Part shown: piece by piece, positions 1 to 10,727 of the stretch
Layout of the letters: every line of letters starts with the position of its first letter
Numbering within the stretch: position 1 is the stretch's first letter
Source: Cladosporium sp. IMV 00045
Lineage: Eukaryota; Ascomycota; Dothideomycetes; Cladosporiales; Cladosporiaceae
Assembly (NCBI GenBank): GCA_001931905.2
Contig: MSJI02000949.1
Span: 1 to 64,000, forward strand
Reading direction: 5' to 3'
Length of the DNA stretch: 64,000 nucleotides
Notes under the pieces: generated by a model
The model's database searches: none
Told to the model about the DNA's origin: nothing
Seen by the model: only the letters and a program-made list of their open reading frames with translations
Made by a program: the position numbers and the translations under genes

Positions 1-1250
1 TTTTCTAACTAGAATTATCTTTATATCTTTCTATTAATTAAAAAGGTTTAAAAAAGTATATTTTAATATAAAATAACTCTAAAATATTTATAGTACTTTT
101 AAAATTTTATTAACTTCTAACTTTTCTAATTTTCTAGAAAGTATTAGAATTTCCTAACCCTAGCTACTAAGCTAATAGTATAATTTAAGCTATAATATAC
201 TATAGATAAAAAAGAATAGTTCCTAAAAATTCTAGAACCCCTAATATATTTAAGTTTAATATATTTAGTTAGTATAACTAAGCTTAGATAAAACTATTAT
301 AATTTTTAAAAGCTAACTTTAATTTTTTAAAAGATTTTAGTAGTTTCCTATATAGTAAATCTATATTAATACTATACTTAAAAAATATAGAATACTATAT
401 TAAAATTAGATTAATCTAGAAAGCTACTAAGAACTTTACTTTCTATTTAATAACTCTAGAGTTAAATATTAGATAAATCGATTATTACTATCTTAGTTTT
501 ATTATAAGTTAATTAGAGTCTTTTATAACTAAATATTACTAGACTCTAATACTTATCTAAAAAAATATCTAATATTCTAATACTTTAAATAGTTATTTAA
601 TAGAGAAACTTCTAAGAATTTTTTAAGCTTAGCTAGAATTTTTCTAAACTTAAGACTTTAATAGAAGCTAAAACTAAATCTAAAGTTTAAAGATAAATTC
701 TAGCTAAGCCTAAATAATTCTAGAACTATAGCTATAAACTTTTAAGTTTTAATTTCTATTTACTAGTTTAGTATTTAGTATTATATATCTTAGTATTTAC
801 TATTTAAGTATATATATAAGTATATTATAGTTTATATCTAATATATATTACTAATTTCTAGTATTAGTCTAACTTAGATTCTAATAATCTAATACTTTTA
901 TTAGTTAGCTAGTAATTAAACTTCTAAGAATTATTTTAGCTTTATTAGATTTTCTATAGACTTAAGACTTAGATATAAACTAAAACCAAGTCTAAACTAC
1001 TCGGAATGATTCTAGCTAAGCTTATATAATTCTATAGGTACTAAATCTTTTAGTTTTAGTTAATTCTTTAATTTTCTAATTATATTATCTAAGTATCCCT
1101 AATTATTTATTAGAGTATAGTATTTTTATATAGTATAGTAAGGCCCGAAGTATTTTTCTATTATTTTTAAAAGCCGGAAATTATTCGGGTTAAAGATAGA
1201 AAATTAGGGTTAGTAAAATTTCTCCGAAAAAATCGAAATTTCGAGGAGTA
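1..1250. repeat. AT-rich RIP-like degenerate repeat block
   Basis: The block is almost entirely A/T, with nearly every C or G inside ct, ag or gt-type steps. By eye, CA and TG dinucleotides are essentially absent over about the first 980 bases, and TA is very common. That is the footprint of repeat-induced point mutation (CpA to TpA) on a former repeated element. No open reading frame or recognisable transposase or polymerase remains. Composition changes sharply to ordinary gene-region sequence near 1200-1260. The original element (LTR retrotransposon or DNA transposon) cannot be identified by eye. Confidence 0.8.
606..1080 (+). repeat. Direct repeat with 312-bp spacing inside the AT-rich block
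   Basis: Two degenerate copies lie at constant offset. The string aaacttctaagaatt occurs at 606 and again at 918, and attctagctaag at 697 and 1009, both exactly 312 bp apart. Text between and after these anchors is also similar (for example the taagactta... and taaaact/aaaacc stretches). This suggests a tandem or terminal repeat of the dead element. Confidence 0.6.
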
Positions 1251-1718
1251 ACTAAGTATAGTCCGAGCGAACGCTTTGTAGGTTCCAAATTGCACGAGCA
1301 TCAAGAAGGCTATGTATCTCTGCCACAGCTAAACGAAGCCCAGAACCATACCGCTGTGATGCGCCAAGGTGGTGTTGACGTCTTGTTGCTGTTTCTGCGA
1401 GGCTAAATGGACAGTTAAGCCTACATTTGGCAATATGAGGCGCTAACGCTCCAAGAGTCGGGGAAGAAACATGTTACACTACGAGGGCAGTTGCTGTCAT
1501 AGTGCGTCCATATCGATTCCTCGTGGCGTTGAAACGAGTCGAGCGGCAATCGCCCATGATCACATCCATCAAACATGCCTCCCATCATAGAACAGACCAG
1601 CAAAATTGCCAGTAGATCGGATCAGTGTTGAGGATGCAACAGATGAATTTCAATCCAGTCCTGTACGTACCAGTCGTCCTCGTGGGTATCATCGCAAATA
1701 AAGAAAACAGCAATTGCC
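1251..1718. other. Gene-free spacer between the AT-rich block and JIP5
   Basis: The sequence has normal composition. The short open frames here lack coding character or homology cues. It probably holds the 3' flank of the JIP5-like gene. Nothing else was recognised. Confidence 0.5.
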
Positions 1719-3014
1719 CTAATCCAACCCTGAGAAAGAGAAGTTATTTCCCTGGGCGGGACCTTTTCCCCTCTTTCTCTTTTTCCTCTTTGACTTCTCC
1801 TCATCACTGCTATCGTACGCAGCCTCGCCAGCGTCGCTGTCGTCGTCTGAATCAACGGCCGGTCTCTTAGCTGCCGCACCACCAGCTTCGTCATCGCTAT
1901 CCCCCTCTTCTTCATCCTCTCCGCCGGTGGTCATAGGCTCTTGCCAGACCTTCACAATCGATCCACCACCACTGATCATTCTGCCACCAATATCAAAGTC
2001 CAGTCCAATAACGCCTTCAATCTCGTCGTGTTGCACCTCTCCCACCACCTTTTTCTGCCCAAGCGTCACGAAACGGATCTTGCCATCACCAAGACCGACA
2101 GCAACTTTCTTGCCAAATCCACCGATGCCGCTCGGGATCTCTGTCATGCAGTCCAGCGTCTCCTTCTCTTTGCTCACAATGATGCGCTCGTCCTGATCGT
2201 CCCATTGACCCTTCTCCCACAGAGTGATGACACCGTCTCCGCCGCCCACAAGGGCTTTCTCTTTCGATGATCCTCTGCTTTTCTTGGCCGGAAGGTTCGT
2301 CATGTACAGCGAGGAGAGCAGAATTTCTTCTTGGTCCTCACTCTTGACAAGCACTCCGCGGCGCACGTCGGTTAGCGCGAGGGTGGTGCCACCAGTCGAG
2401 ATCCACTGCTTGCTGAAGCCGGAGGTGGAAGTCTCAGAGGCGGGCAGCGGTGACAGGGACGTGATGCAGTCATTGTGAGGATAGTGGGTAGCTGCTGGCC
2501 GGCCAGTCGTGAAGGCGGTCTTGGAATCAACGATGGGAAGAGTGGGCGCTGGGTCGCGAAGATCGTACAGGTGCAGAGCGCCAGAGTCGGTAGCGAGAAG
2601 GAGCGTTTGCGGGTTGAGTGCGTGAATGAGGGTAGGCGCATCGACGTCCTCACTGGAAGACGCGGGTTTAGGGATGGCGAGCTTGCCGGTCACTCGTCCG
2701 GTCTCGCTGTCTGCGGCTTTGACGAGGCCGTCGGTGCCGGCAGAGTAGAGCTGGCGACCGTCAATGCTGTAGGCGAGCGTGCGACAGCTGCCTTGGTGTC
2801 TTCTGGTTCTCCAGGCGGTGTCAATTACATCCGTGCCATTGCTTCCTCTTCTCCCTGGTGTTTTTTCGTAGGACTCATCGTCGTCAACGGGCGGCAGCTT
2901 CAATGTCGAGACGTGGCCGCTGCTCAGGCCAACGGTGAGCAATGGCTCAGTGGGATGGACCACCTGAGCGAAGAGCTCGTCCGAGAGCGGTAGTGCACAG
3001 ATCGATTCGAGCAT
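1719..3014 (-). CDS. JIP5: WD-repeat protein JIP5 (ribosome biogenesis)
   Basis: This is a single-exon gene for 431 residues, close to the usual length of fungal Jip5. The start reads [17 protein letters not shown], a typical Jip5 N-terminus. WD-like blades follow (the segment around [22 protein letters not shown] is the clearest). The C-terminal ~70 residues are an acidic stretch ([14 protein letters not shown]) followed by a basic [12 protein letters not shown] tract and a terminal FSFSGLD. The family is nucleolar and linked to 60S ribosome biogenesis in yeast. The gene is divergent from the GH36-like gene, with ~550 bp between starts. The assignment rests on overall architecture and the two termini; other WD proteins are less likely because of the basic tail. 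Confidence 0.85.
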   Translation of the reverse strand: MLESICALPLSDELFAQVVHPTEPLLTVGLSSGHVSTLKLPPVDDDESYEKTPGRRGSNGTDVIDTAWRTRRHQGSCRTLAYSIDGRQLYSAGTDGLVKAADSETGRVTGKLAIPKPASSSEDVDAPTLIHALNPQTLLLATDSGALHLYDLRDPAPTLPIVDSKTAFTTGRPAATHYPHNDCITSLSPLPASETSTSGFSKQWISTGGTTLALTDVRRGVLVKSEDQEEILLSSLYMTNLPAKKSRGSSKEKALVGGGDGVITLWEKGQWDDQDERIIVSKEKETLDCMTEIPSGIGGFGKKVAVGLGDGKIRFVTLGQKKVVGEVQHDEIEGVIGLDFDIGGRMISGGGSIVKVWQEPMTTGGEDEEEGDSDDEAGGAAAKRPAVDSDDDSDAGEAAYDSSDEEKSKRKKRKRGKGPAQGNNFSFSGLD

Positions 3015-3567
3015 TGCGCCGACAGTGCAGCAAAGTGCAGATAGTTTGCTTGGGTTGGGCGGTCGAAAAAGCTGGGCGGAGAATTTGTAGAGCTTCGAGC
3101 TCTGGGGATCGACAGAACCTCGGGATTGCCTGTTTGGGAAGCTGGCGTGGAGTAGGATTGTGGAGAGAGGCGATGAGGCGATGAGGTGACGTTGGGATGT
3201 ATGGTCGGTGTTGGTGGCATGATGCAGACAGTCTACTTCTCATCATAGAATCGATTTTCGAAAGGAACAGCTCAGACACACCATCCATTTGCTCTGTTGT
3301 TGTTGGCCGTCGCTGCCGAACAACGCTCTATTAGCTACTACCGTTTTGAAGCCCTCATCGTCCAGATGGTCATCAAACGAGCTAAACAGAAAGGCATTTC
3401 TTTCGGCTGTACGTTGTGATCTTACTCCACCTTCCCATTCTCCATAAGGTAGCGAGCCATAAACCCTCCACGCTTCCAATCCACGTATCGTAGCATCACT
3501 CTGACCGAACACAGACTGTGACACAAACACCGGCCAACGAGTCTACCCGCCCAAGCCAGTATCCGAG
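3015..3567. promoter_or_regulatory. Shared upstream region of JIP5 and the GH36-like gene
   Basis: This is a ~550-bp interval between two divergent start codons. It must hold both promoters and 5' leaders. No clear TATA box or paired regulator site was recognised. Short open frames here are not credible genes. Confidence 0.5.
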
Positions 3568-6300
3568 ATGACCGATCTCTTGCCAGAGCAGCTTCCACCC
3601 ACCAGGAAACCTGCCCTCTACCCAGCCAGTAGCGAAGCTGAAGGAGTCGACGCTCGTGTCACATGCATTCCGCCACTTGCCCAAGTCACTCAGGTGGCGA
3701 AAGAGAATACGTCTGTGAAATTCGCAGTGCTCCTTGAAACGACCAGCCCGAGCCTGCTGAGTGATGATCAGCCTAAAGTCTGCCTATGGCATGATCACAA
3801 AGGCATTTCTCAGTGGTCAGAGCTGCCCTTGAAGCCAACGAGGGTTTACGACGATGTCATGCTGGTTGGACAGCCTTCGGACCGGAGTCTGTCGAGGTTC
3901 TGGTTTGAGGGCGAGCTTCATGGCGTTCCTCAAGAAGCCCGGACGATCAACTTCACCGTCAAATTTCAGATGGCTACTGACAAAGGGTGGCAATGGGTGA
4001 AAGAGAGCGCAGGGATTGCAGACGGCGAACTCAACTATCAAGGCCGGCAGTTTGAGCAAGGAACGCAGCACGATTTCAAGCATTTCTTCTCCGGACTGAG
4101 CTCAGATATCAACATCACTCCCGAGAGACCAGAAACTGACGACACCCTGCTGTACTCCCTGACCTGTCCCGTCAGTCCAGCCAAAGGGAATGATTCTGGA
4201 TGGAGCCACCATCAAATCGGCAAGGCTACACAGCTCAGTCGCTGGTTCAGTCTCGTACGTCTCTGGAGCCCTTGGCTAGCTCCCCGGCAAGGCAAGACCC
4301 ACTTCAGCATCGACAAAGACGGCGTGCTCGTATCATTCTGTCGCACTGACGGGATGCACGTTGTCTGCCTAGCAATCAGTGGCGTTCAGGATATCCTCAC
4401 GACATTCTTCAACGACGAAGACGGGAATTTGATTATCAAAGGCCGCAATGACAAGACTGAAGCGGGCACTAGTAAGGTTCTCGTTGCTGTTGCAGAGAGC
4501 TTTGAGGTAGCGAACTGTGCTGTCATGTATCATGCCCGCAAGGTAGTCGCGGACAATGGCTCTGCGGCCGTGCAAGCGGATGTTGACGCTCTAATGGACG
4601 AGAAGGTGCGACCAGAATGGCTTGAAGAGGTGAGCATACTACCGTGCTTATGCAACGGGGCTGTTTATTAATGATCTTTACAGTGGTACGACGGCCTAAG
4701 CTACTGCACCTGGAACGGCCTGGGTCAAGACCTCAATGCGGACAAAATCACCCACGCTCTTGACGAACTCTCGAAGCACGATATCAACGTGACAAACCTG
4801 ATCATAGACGACAACTGGCAATCGCTCTCATCAGGTGAGACGCAATTCCAACGAGGCTGGACGGACTTCGAGGCAAACAAGGAGGGATTTCCCTCTGGGC
4901 TCAAGTCTCTCACGACAGATATCCGCAATAGCCACCCAAACATCAAACACATTGCGGTTTGGCACGCCATCCTTGGGTACTGGGGCGGCGTGAGCCCGCA
5001 AGGCTGGATCGCAGACAACTACAAAACCATCGAGGTCGAGAAAGAGACAGGTGTGGCAGGCGGCAAGTTTACCGTCGTTGCGCCGGAAGATGCCCAGCGC
5101 ATGTACAGTGACTTCTACTCGTTCCTCTCCAGCGTGGGAATCGACAGCGCCAAAACCGATGCGCAATTCTTCTTGAGCATGCTCCTGCACGCTCCCGACC
5201 GCAGATCGATGATCACGGAGTATCAAGATGCCTGGACCATCGCCCACCTTCGACACTTTTCTTCTCGCGCCATCAGTTGCATGTCGCAGTCTCCAGAACT
5301 GCTGTTCCACTCTCAGCTGCCGCGAAACAAACCTCGTCTACTCGTCCGCAACAGCGATGACTTCTTCCCGGAAATCGACGCTTCGCACCCGTGGCACATT
5401 TTCTGCAACGCCCACAACAGCCTTCTCACGCAGCACTTGAACGTCCTGCCAGACTGGGACATGTTCCAGACGTCCCATCCGTGGGCTGCCTTCCACGCCG
5501 CCGCGCGCGCAGTCTCCGGCGGACCCATCTACTTCACGGACACACCGGGGAAGCACGACCTACCTCTGCTCAACCAGCTCACAGCGCCTACCACGCGCGG
5601 GAAGACGGTCATCCTACGCCCTCACACCGTAGGCAAAGCCACTGATCCATACAATGAGTACAACGCCTCAGCGCTCCTCAAGATCGCAACCTACGTCGGC
5701 CTCGCACACACCGGGTCAGCCGTTCTGGGCGTGTTCAACGTCACGACTCAACCCCTGAGCGAGTTCATCCATCTGGACGCCTTCTCAGGCACCGAAAGCG
5801 GCTCCTACATCGTCTCCGCATTCACGACAGGCGAGGTCTCCAAGCCCATGCACCGCGACTCCAACAGCACGACGGTCAACATGGTAGGGCTAGAACTCGA
5901 CCAACGCGGCTGGGAGATCCTCACAGCCCACCCTCTCCGCCCATTCACGCTGCGCGACAAGCCAGTGTCGGTGTCAATCATGGGTCTGCTGGGCAAGATG
6001 ACGGGCCCAGCAGCAATCAGCGGGAGCGACGTCTACATCGAGGAGAACGGGCGATTGCGCGCGTGGGTTTCGCTCAAAGCGCTCGGCGTGCTAGGACTTT
6101 ATGTTTCCGACCTGGAAGCGAGGCAGGTGAAGGAGGATTTCATGGTGATGATATTCGGCCAGCCGGTGCCGTTCGGGTGTGTGAAGGTGAACGAGGTTTG
6201 CGGGAAAGTGCTCGAGGTAGACGTCCAGCGGGCGTGGGCGGAGATGGGAGAGGAAGCCGGATGGAGCAACGAGGTGTCGGTGGAAATCTTCATGCACTGA
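3568..6300 (+). CDS. GH36 alpha-galactosidase / raffinose-synthase-like (SIP1 family) protein
   Basis: The gene has two exons, 3568-4629 and 4684-6300, separated by a 54-nt intron with GTGAGC donor and TTTACAG acceptor. Splicing joins ...WLEE to WYDGLSYCTWNGLG, the standard entry to the catalytic barrel of this family. The product is 892 residues. Visible motifs are IIDDNWQSL, a K-T-D motif near residue 513 (the likely nucleophile Asp of GH36, GIDSAKTDAQFF), and the downstream HPWAAFHAAARAVSGGPIYFTD segment. There is no obvious signal peptide, so it is probably intracellular. Family members hydrolyse or transfer alpha-galactosyl groups; substrate cannot be set from sequence alone. The gene is divergent from JIP5. 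Confidence 0.85.
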
Positions 6301-7728
6301 AGTGGCGGTGGCATTCGGTGTAGCAGTGGCGTTTGCATTTGAGTATGTCGGCTCCTACCTGTGTAGAAGTGGTGGTCGCGTGTATCAACGGAGCGAGAAA
6401 GTTAAAGCACGTATATGCGAGATTATGCTCGCGTCTTCCAATCACATCGTTCAGCACACCGACAAGCCAGCCCTGCAGGGGAACTGATTTGTTTGGCTTC
6501 CCATGTGGCGGTGTCGAAAGGGGTGCTGCAGAGATTATAGGTAGGTACATGATATGCACTTCCAGCTTGGCATGTCGCGGTGTATCAGACCCAAGGCCAT
6601 GGAACCAGGAGTGATGATATGAGAAAGGCGACGATTGAGGGTGTATGGTGTAGATGAAGGGGGGAACAGATGGGTACCTACTTTCAGGTACATGTAGGTG
6701 GTGACATGGCCGGGCGAATCGGGGATGGCTCCTTCGTGTCTCAACAGCCCACGGAGGCACACGCACAGCGTTCGTTGAATGCGCGCGTGCTGCTAAGCTT
6801 TTCGTATCTTCCCTTCGTGGATGCTGCCTGTGTTCGTGTCGATAGGGCCGATCTATAACAGACCGAAAGCGATTCTCGACCAGTGCAATCGTCGAAAAGG
6901 GAAGGCAGGTCAGCAAAGATCGAGATGGTCTGGCGACGTGGGCGAGCATGAAGCCTTGTTGTCATCATCCGCCGCTTGCCTTGCTCGACCGCCGTCAACC
7001 GTGACGTGAGAAATGTATGTCGGATGCAATGGCTTGCGAGAGAAACAAGTCAAAAGCAAAGATACAGAATTGCGCCGCGAGAGAGTGAGTTTGCGCGAGA
7101 TTGGCATCACTGTTTTTGGCAATTCTGGCCTCGGTCAAACATACTTCTCACCCAAACCAGCATGCGGCTTAGGGCTGTTAACCCGCGCAGTCGAGGGGCC
7201 TCCACCCAAGGCAGTGAGACTTTCTCGGATGCCTTCGCTCCATGACAACTCGACGTCTCGGCTTATACCTGTGATGTTGCAGTCACAGGATGCACTGCTA
7301 TTTCCCATCGCAGCCTGGCGAGCCAATCCGCGTCCGCACCGACATTCTCATTAGGCAAGCTGCTTGTGCTAAGCCCGCGAGGTGCAGGGGCATCAAGGTT
7401 TCAGTAGGGCCAGAGACACGGTACGGTGCGGTGAGGGCCTTGGAGAGAGGAGACAGAGAGCTGGCGAGCAGCAAAGACCCTCTCACCCTCTCTGACAGAT
7501 AGGATTATTGCGGGTTTGCGATGCCATCAAGTCACATGTTGAGGGTTGGCAACAATAATGCCGCCGTCGCATGGCTCCTGCCCATTGAGGCCGCGAGTTT
7601 GACAAACAATAGGTATTTTATAAGCCCGCAACCCTCTCCTCCCTCCCATCCCTCGCCTCCTTTTATTTCTGCATTCCACCTCTCGCCCCTGTCCAATCCA
7701 TCTCAGCCTCATACATACCCATATAATA
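6301..7728. other. Long spacer upstream of the phenylalanine ammonia-lyase gene
   Basis: This is 1.4 kb without a convincing gene. Open frames here lack coding bias or motifs. The right part is pyrimidine-rich (ctcctccctccc, 7636-7690) and probably belongs to the PAL promoter and leader. A TATA-like element is listed separately. Confidence 0.5.
7614..7624 (+). promoter_or_regulatory. TATA-like element upstream of PAL
   Basis: The string TATTTTATAAG lies about 105 bp before the PAL start codon, followed by a C/T-rich run typical of fungal core promoters. Position and sequence suit a TATA box; this is inference only. Confidence 0.4.
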
Positions 7729-10150
7729 ATGACGGTCCACGGGCCCGCCTCCAACGAGATGACCAGTATTCCACACCACGCCTACGACCGCGTGGCAGGC
7801 CATGTCAACCTGCCTCCAACTCCCAACCCGGAACCTGCGGACGGACATGATACTACCAAATCCAGCGCTGCCTCAGCCAATTCACAAACAAACAGCCATC
7901 TTGAGTGGTTGTGTGCCCATCACCGTATCCTGGAAAAGTCCCTTGGCAACAAGAACGGCGTCGTATCTCGCGATGTCCCAATCGTCGTGTCCGGTGATGA
8001 CTTGAGTCTGGCCGAGTTGGTCGCAGTAGCACAGTAAGTGGTATCATGCCATTTTGTTTTGTCATTAGATCGGTAGCATGGATTTACTGTCGAGCTTTCG
8101 TTGGGATGACTGACGTGGTGATCATAGGTACAATGCACCCATCCAGATAAGCACAGAGGACAAGATCAGAGATCGCGTCAATGGCAGTGTAGAATTCTTG
8201 AAGCAGCACCTAGAAAAGGGCGAGGTCGTCTATGGTAAATATCTGTTAGCTACATTTTTCTCTTTCCCCGACTGACAGATCCAAGGCATCAATACCGGCT
8301 ACGGCGGCAGCGCAGACACCCGCAGCAACGACTTTGTCAGCATGCAAAGAGCCTTAATCCAACACCAGAACTCCGGCGTATTATTGCCATCAGACTTGGG
8401 ACAGTCCAACGATGACTTCCCCGAGGGCTCTCTCGGCCTCAAACCCCACAACCTTCCCCGTCCCGTGGTACGAGGCACGATGCTCGCCAGAATCAACTCA
8501 CTTCTTCGTGGCCACAGTGCCGTACGCCTGACTGTTGTCGAAAACATCGCCACACTCCTGAACCACGACTTCGTTCCTGTCATTCCTCTCCGCGGCTCAA
8601 TCTCGGCGTCCGGAGACTTGTCGCCGCTCTCTTACATCGCTGGCGCCCTCGAAGGCAACCACGACATTTTCCTCGACTGCCGCATGCCAAATGGAGAGCG
8701 CAAAGTCATCAGCGCAGACCGTGCCATCCAGCTTGCTGGCCTCACACCCACCACTATGATGCCAAAAGAAGGTCTTGGTCTGATGAACGGAACTGCAGTC
8801 AGCGTTGCTGGTGCCACGATGGCGCTGCACGAGACTCAATATCTGGCACTCGCCACCCAAGTCGTCACGGCCATGTGCACTGAGGCCATGCGTGGATCTG
8901 CAGACAACTGGCACCCATTCATTGCGGATATTCGTCCTCACCCAGGTCAGAAGGAAGCCGGTGCCAATATCTTCAGGATGCTCGAGACCTCGAAGCTCGT
9001 CGTTGGCAAGGATTCTCACACCGCTGGTCTATACCAAGACAGGTACGCTTTGCGCACTTCTTCTCAATGGATTGGTCCTCAATTGGAAGATCTCCTTCTT
9101 TCCGCTCGTCAACTCGAGGTTGAGCTGAACTCCACAACCGACAACCCCCTCGTTGATCCCCAAGCGAGCATGGTCCACCACGGTGGCAACTTCCAAGCTG
9201 CCGCCGTCACATCAGCTATGGAGAAGACTCGCTTGACCCTTCAGATGTTCGGCAAGCTCATGTTCGCGCAGTGCACTGAGCTCATCAACCCTCAGCTTAA
9301 CCACATTCTCTCTCCCAACCTCTGCTTCGACGACCCAGATCTTTCCTACACTTTCAAGGGTATTGACATCAACATGGCTGCCTACCAGTCCGAGCTCGCC
9401 TTCCTCGCCAACCCAGTGAGCACTCACGTCCAGTCGGCCGAGATGCACAACCAGGCTGTCAACTCTCTCGCCCTCATCTCCGCCCGCTACACCCAGGACG
9501 CCGTCGAGCTGGTCTCTCTCATGACTTCCGCCTTCATCTACGCCGTCTGCCAAGCTTTGGACCTTCACGTCCTCTACATCGAGTACACGACCGCGATCGA
9601 GAAACAGGCCCGCCCGGCTTTCGAACAAGCCTTTGCATCCACGATCAACCCAGCAGAGCTCAACACCCTCTGGACCGAAGTCTTCGGTGCTGTCAAAGCC
9701 GGCCTCACCTCCGCAAAGAGCAAAGCGCTCGACGAGCGAGCCCGCATCGCCGCTGAGGCAACTATGGTCCCACTTACCAAAGCGCTCCTCGCCTCCCCCA
9801 AAGCGGCAGAGAACAATGCCTTTGGCGCTCTCGGCTCCTTCGTCTCCGACCTGCATAAGACCATCACATCCAGCGTCCGCGACACGCGCGTGCGCTTCTC
9901 CAGCCAAGGGCCTCCGACACTTGAATACCTCGGTCACGGCTCCGCGACCATGTACCGCTTCGTGCGCCATGAGCTCAACGTGCCCCTTCACCGTGGTCTC
10001 GTCGAGCACCCGACTTTCGCCGGCGCCGAGCGCGATGGTGTGAGAGCATCGGCGGGTGAGAAGGTTACGCTTGGTAAGAGGATCAGCACGATTTACGGTG
10101 CGCTGAGGAGTGGGCGTATGAGGAAGGTCTTCTTGGAGTGTGTTGCTTGA
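7729..10150 (+). CDS. PAL: Phenylalanine ammonia-lyase (PAL/HAL family)
   Basis: There are three exons: 7729-8033, 8128-8234 and 8286-10150, with GTAAGT/GTAAAT donors and TAG/AAG acceptors. Joining restores one frame of 758 residues, a normal fungal PAL length. Exon 2 to exon 3 gives VYGINTGYGGSADTRS, the family's inner-loop segment. The Ala-Ser-Gly triad that forms the MIO cofactor is present (RGSISASGDLSPLSY, around residues 246-248), as are NGTAVS and TTDNPL motifs. The enzyme deaminates L-phenylalanine (sometimes tyrosine) to trans-cinnamate in the cytosol. The N-terminal ~60 residues are low-complexity, as usual in fungal PALs. A secreted esterase and an aromatic-hydroxylase-like gene follow. 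Histidine specificity is unlikely given the length and fungal context, but PAL versus TAL cannot be decided. Confidence 0.93.
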
Positions 10151-10727
10151 AGAGAGAAAGGGAATGAAAACGACATTGGGTAGGGAACTGCGAATCGTTA
10201 CAAACGTAGACAGGATTAGCTATTAGCTTATCTGGGCCATCGCCTTAATGAAATGAGTCAACGAGCTTTCAACGATGAAGCGCTTTTATCTCTTGCGACA
10301 TTCACATCCCGCTCGCCGCTTGAACCGCATTGACACTTTATCAGTATCTCCGTGAGGGTGGAGTCTCTCACTCACGACTTCTGAACTACGCTCGCCGCTT
10401 CAACCGCACTGACGCTCTAGTTTTTCCGTCACGGTGGAGTATCGTCGACCATCTACACTCCACGCGGGGTTTCTTCCCCATCAAAACCCCGCAAAACTTC
10501 ACTTCATCTGTTGGGGTCGCTTTTTCCCTCCAATGAGGCTGCTACGAGACGACGACGATCGTCAATATGAGATTACCGATTCTCCAGAACCTCATGGCAA
10601 TATGGGTATGAAGTGGATCTCACGGGCACGATAAATAATGCCCCTTTAGCCAAGTTGCGATATTTGAGAGGTAACACCACGCCGATTTCGCCTCTTCCGC
10701 TATGCGAAAATAGCCTGCAGCGACATC
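10151..10727. other. Spacer between PAL and the esterase gene, with a degenerate repeat
   Basis: No gene was recognised. The spacer contains two diverged copies of a ~52-55-bp sequence starting CGCTCGCCGCTT at 10310-10364 and 10389-10440. It probably includes the PAL 3' UTR and the esterase promoter. Confidence 0.5.
10310..10440 (+). repeat. Degenerate direct repeat, period ~76-79 bp
   Basis: Copy one (10310-10364) and copy two (10389-10440) share CGCTCGCCGCTT, then AACCGCA(T/C)TGAC, and end in GGTGGAGT. They lie between the PAL stop and the esterase start and are not coding. Confidence 0.6.

Noticed and set aside
1622..1915. Small - strand frame overlapping the JIP5 3' end
   Set aside because: Out of frame with JIP5 and without motifs; a shadow of the real gene.
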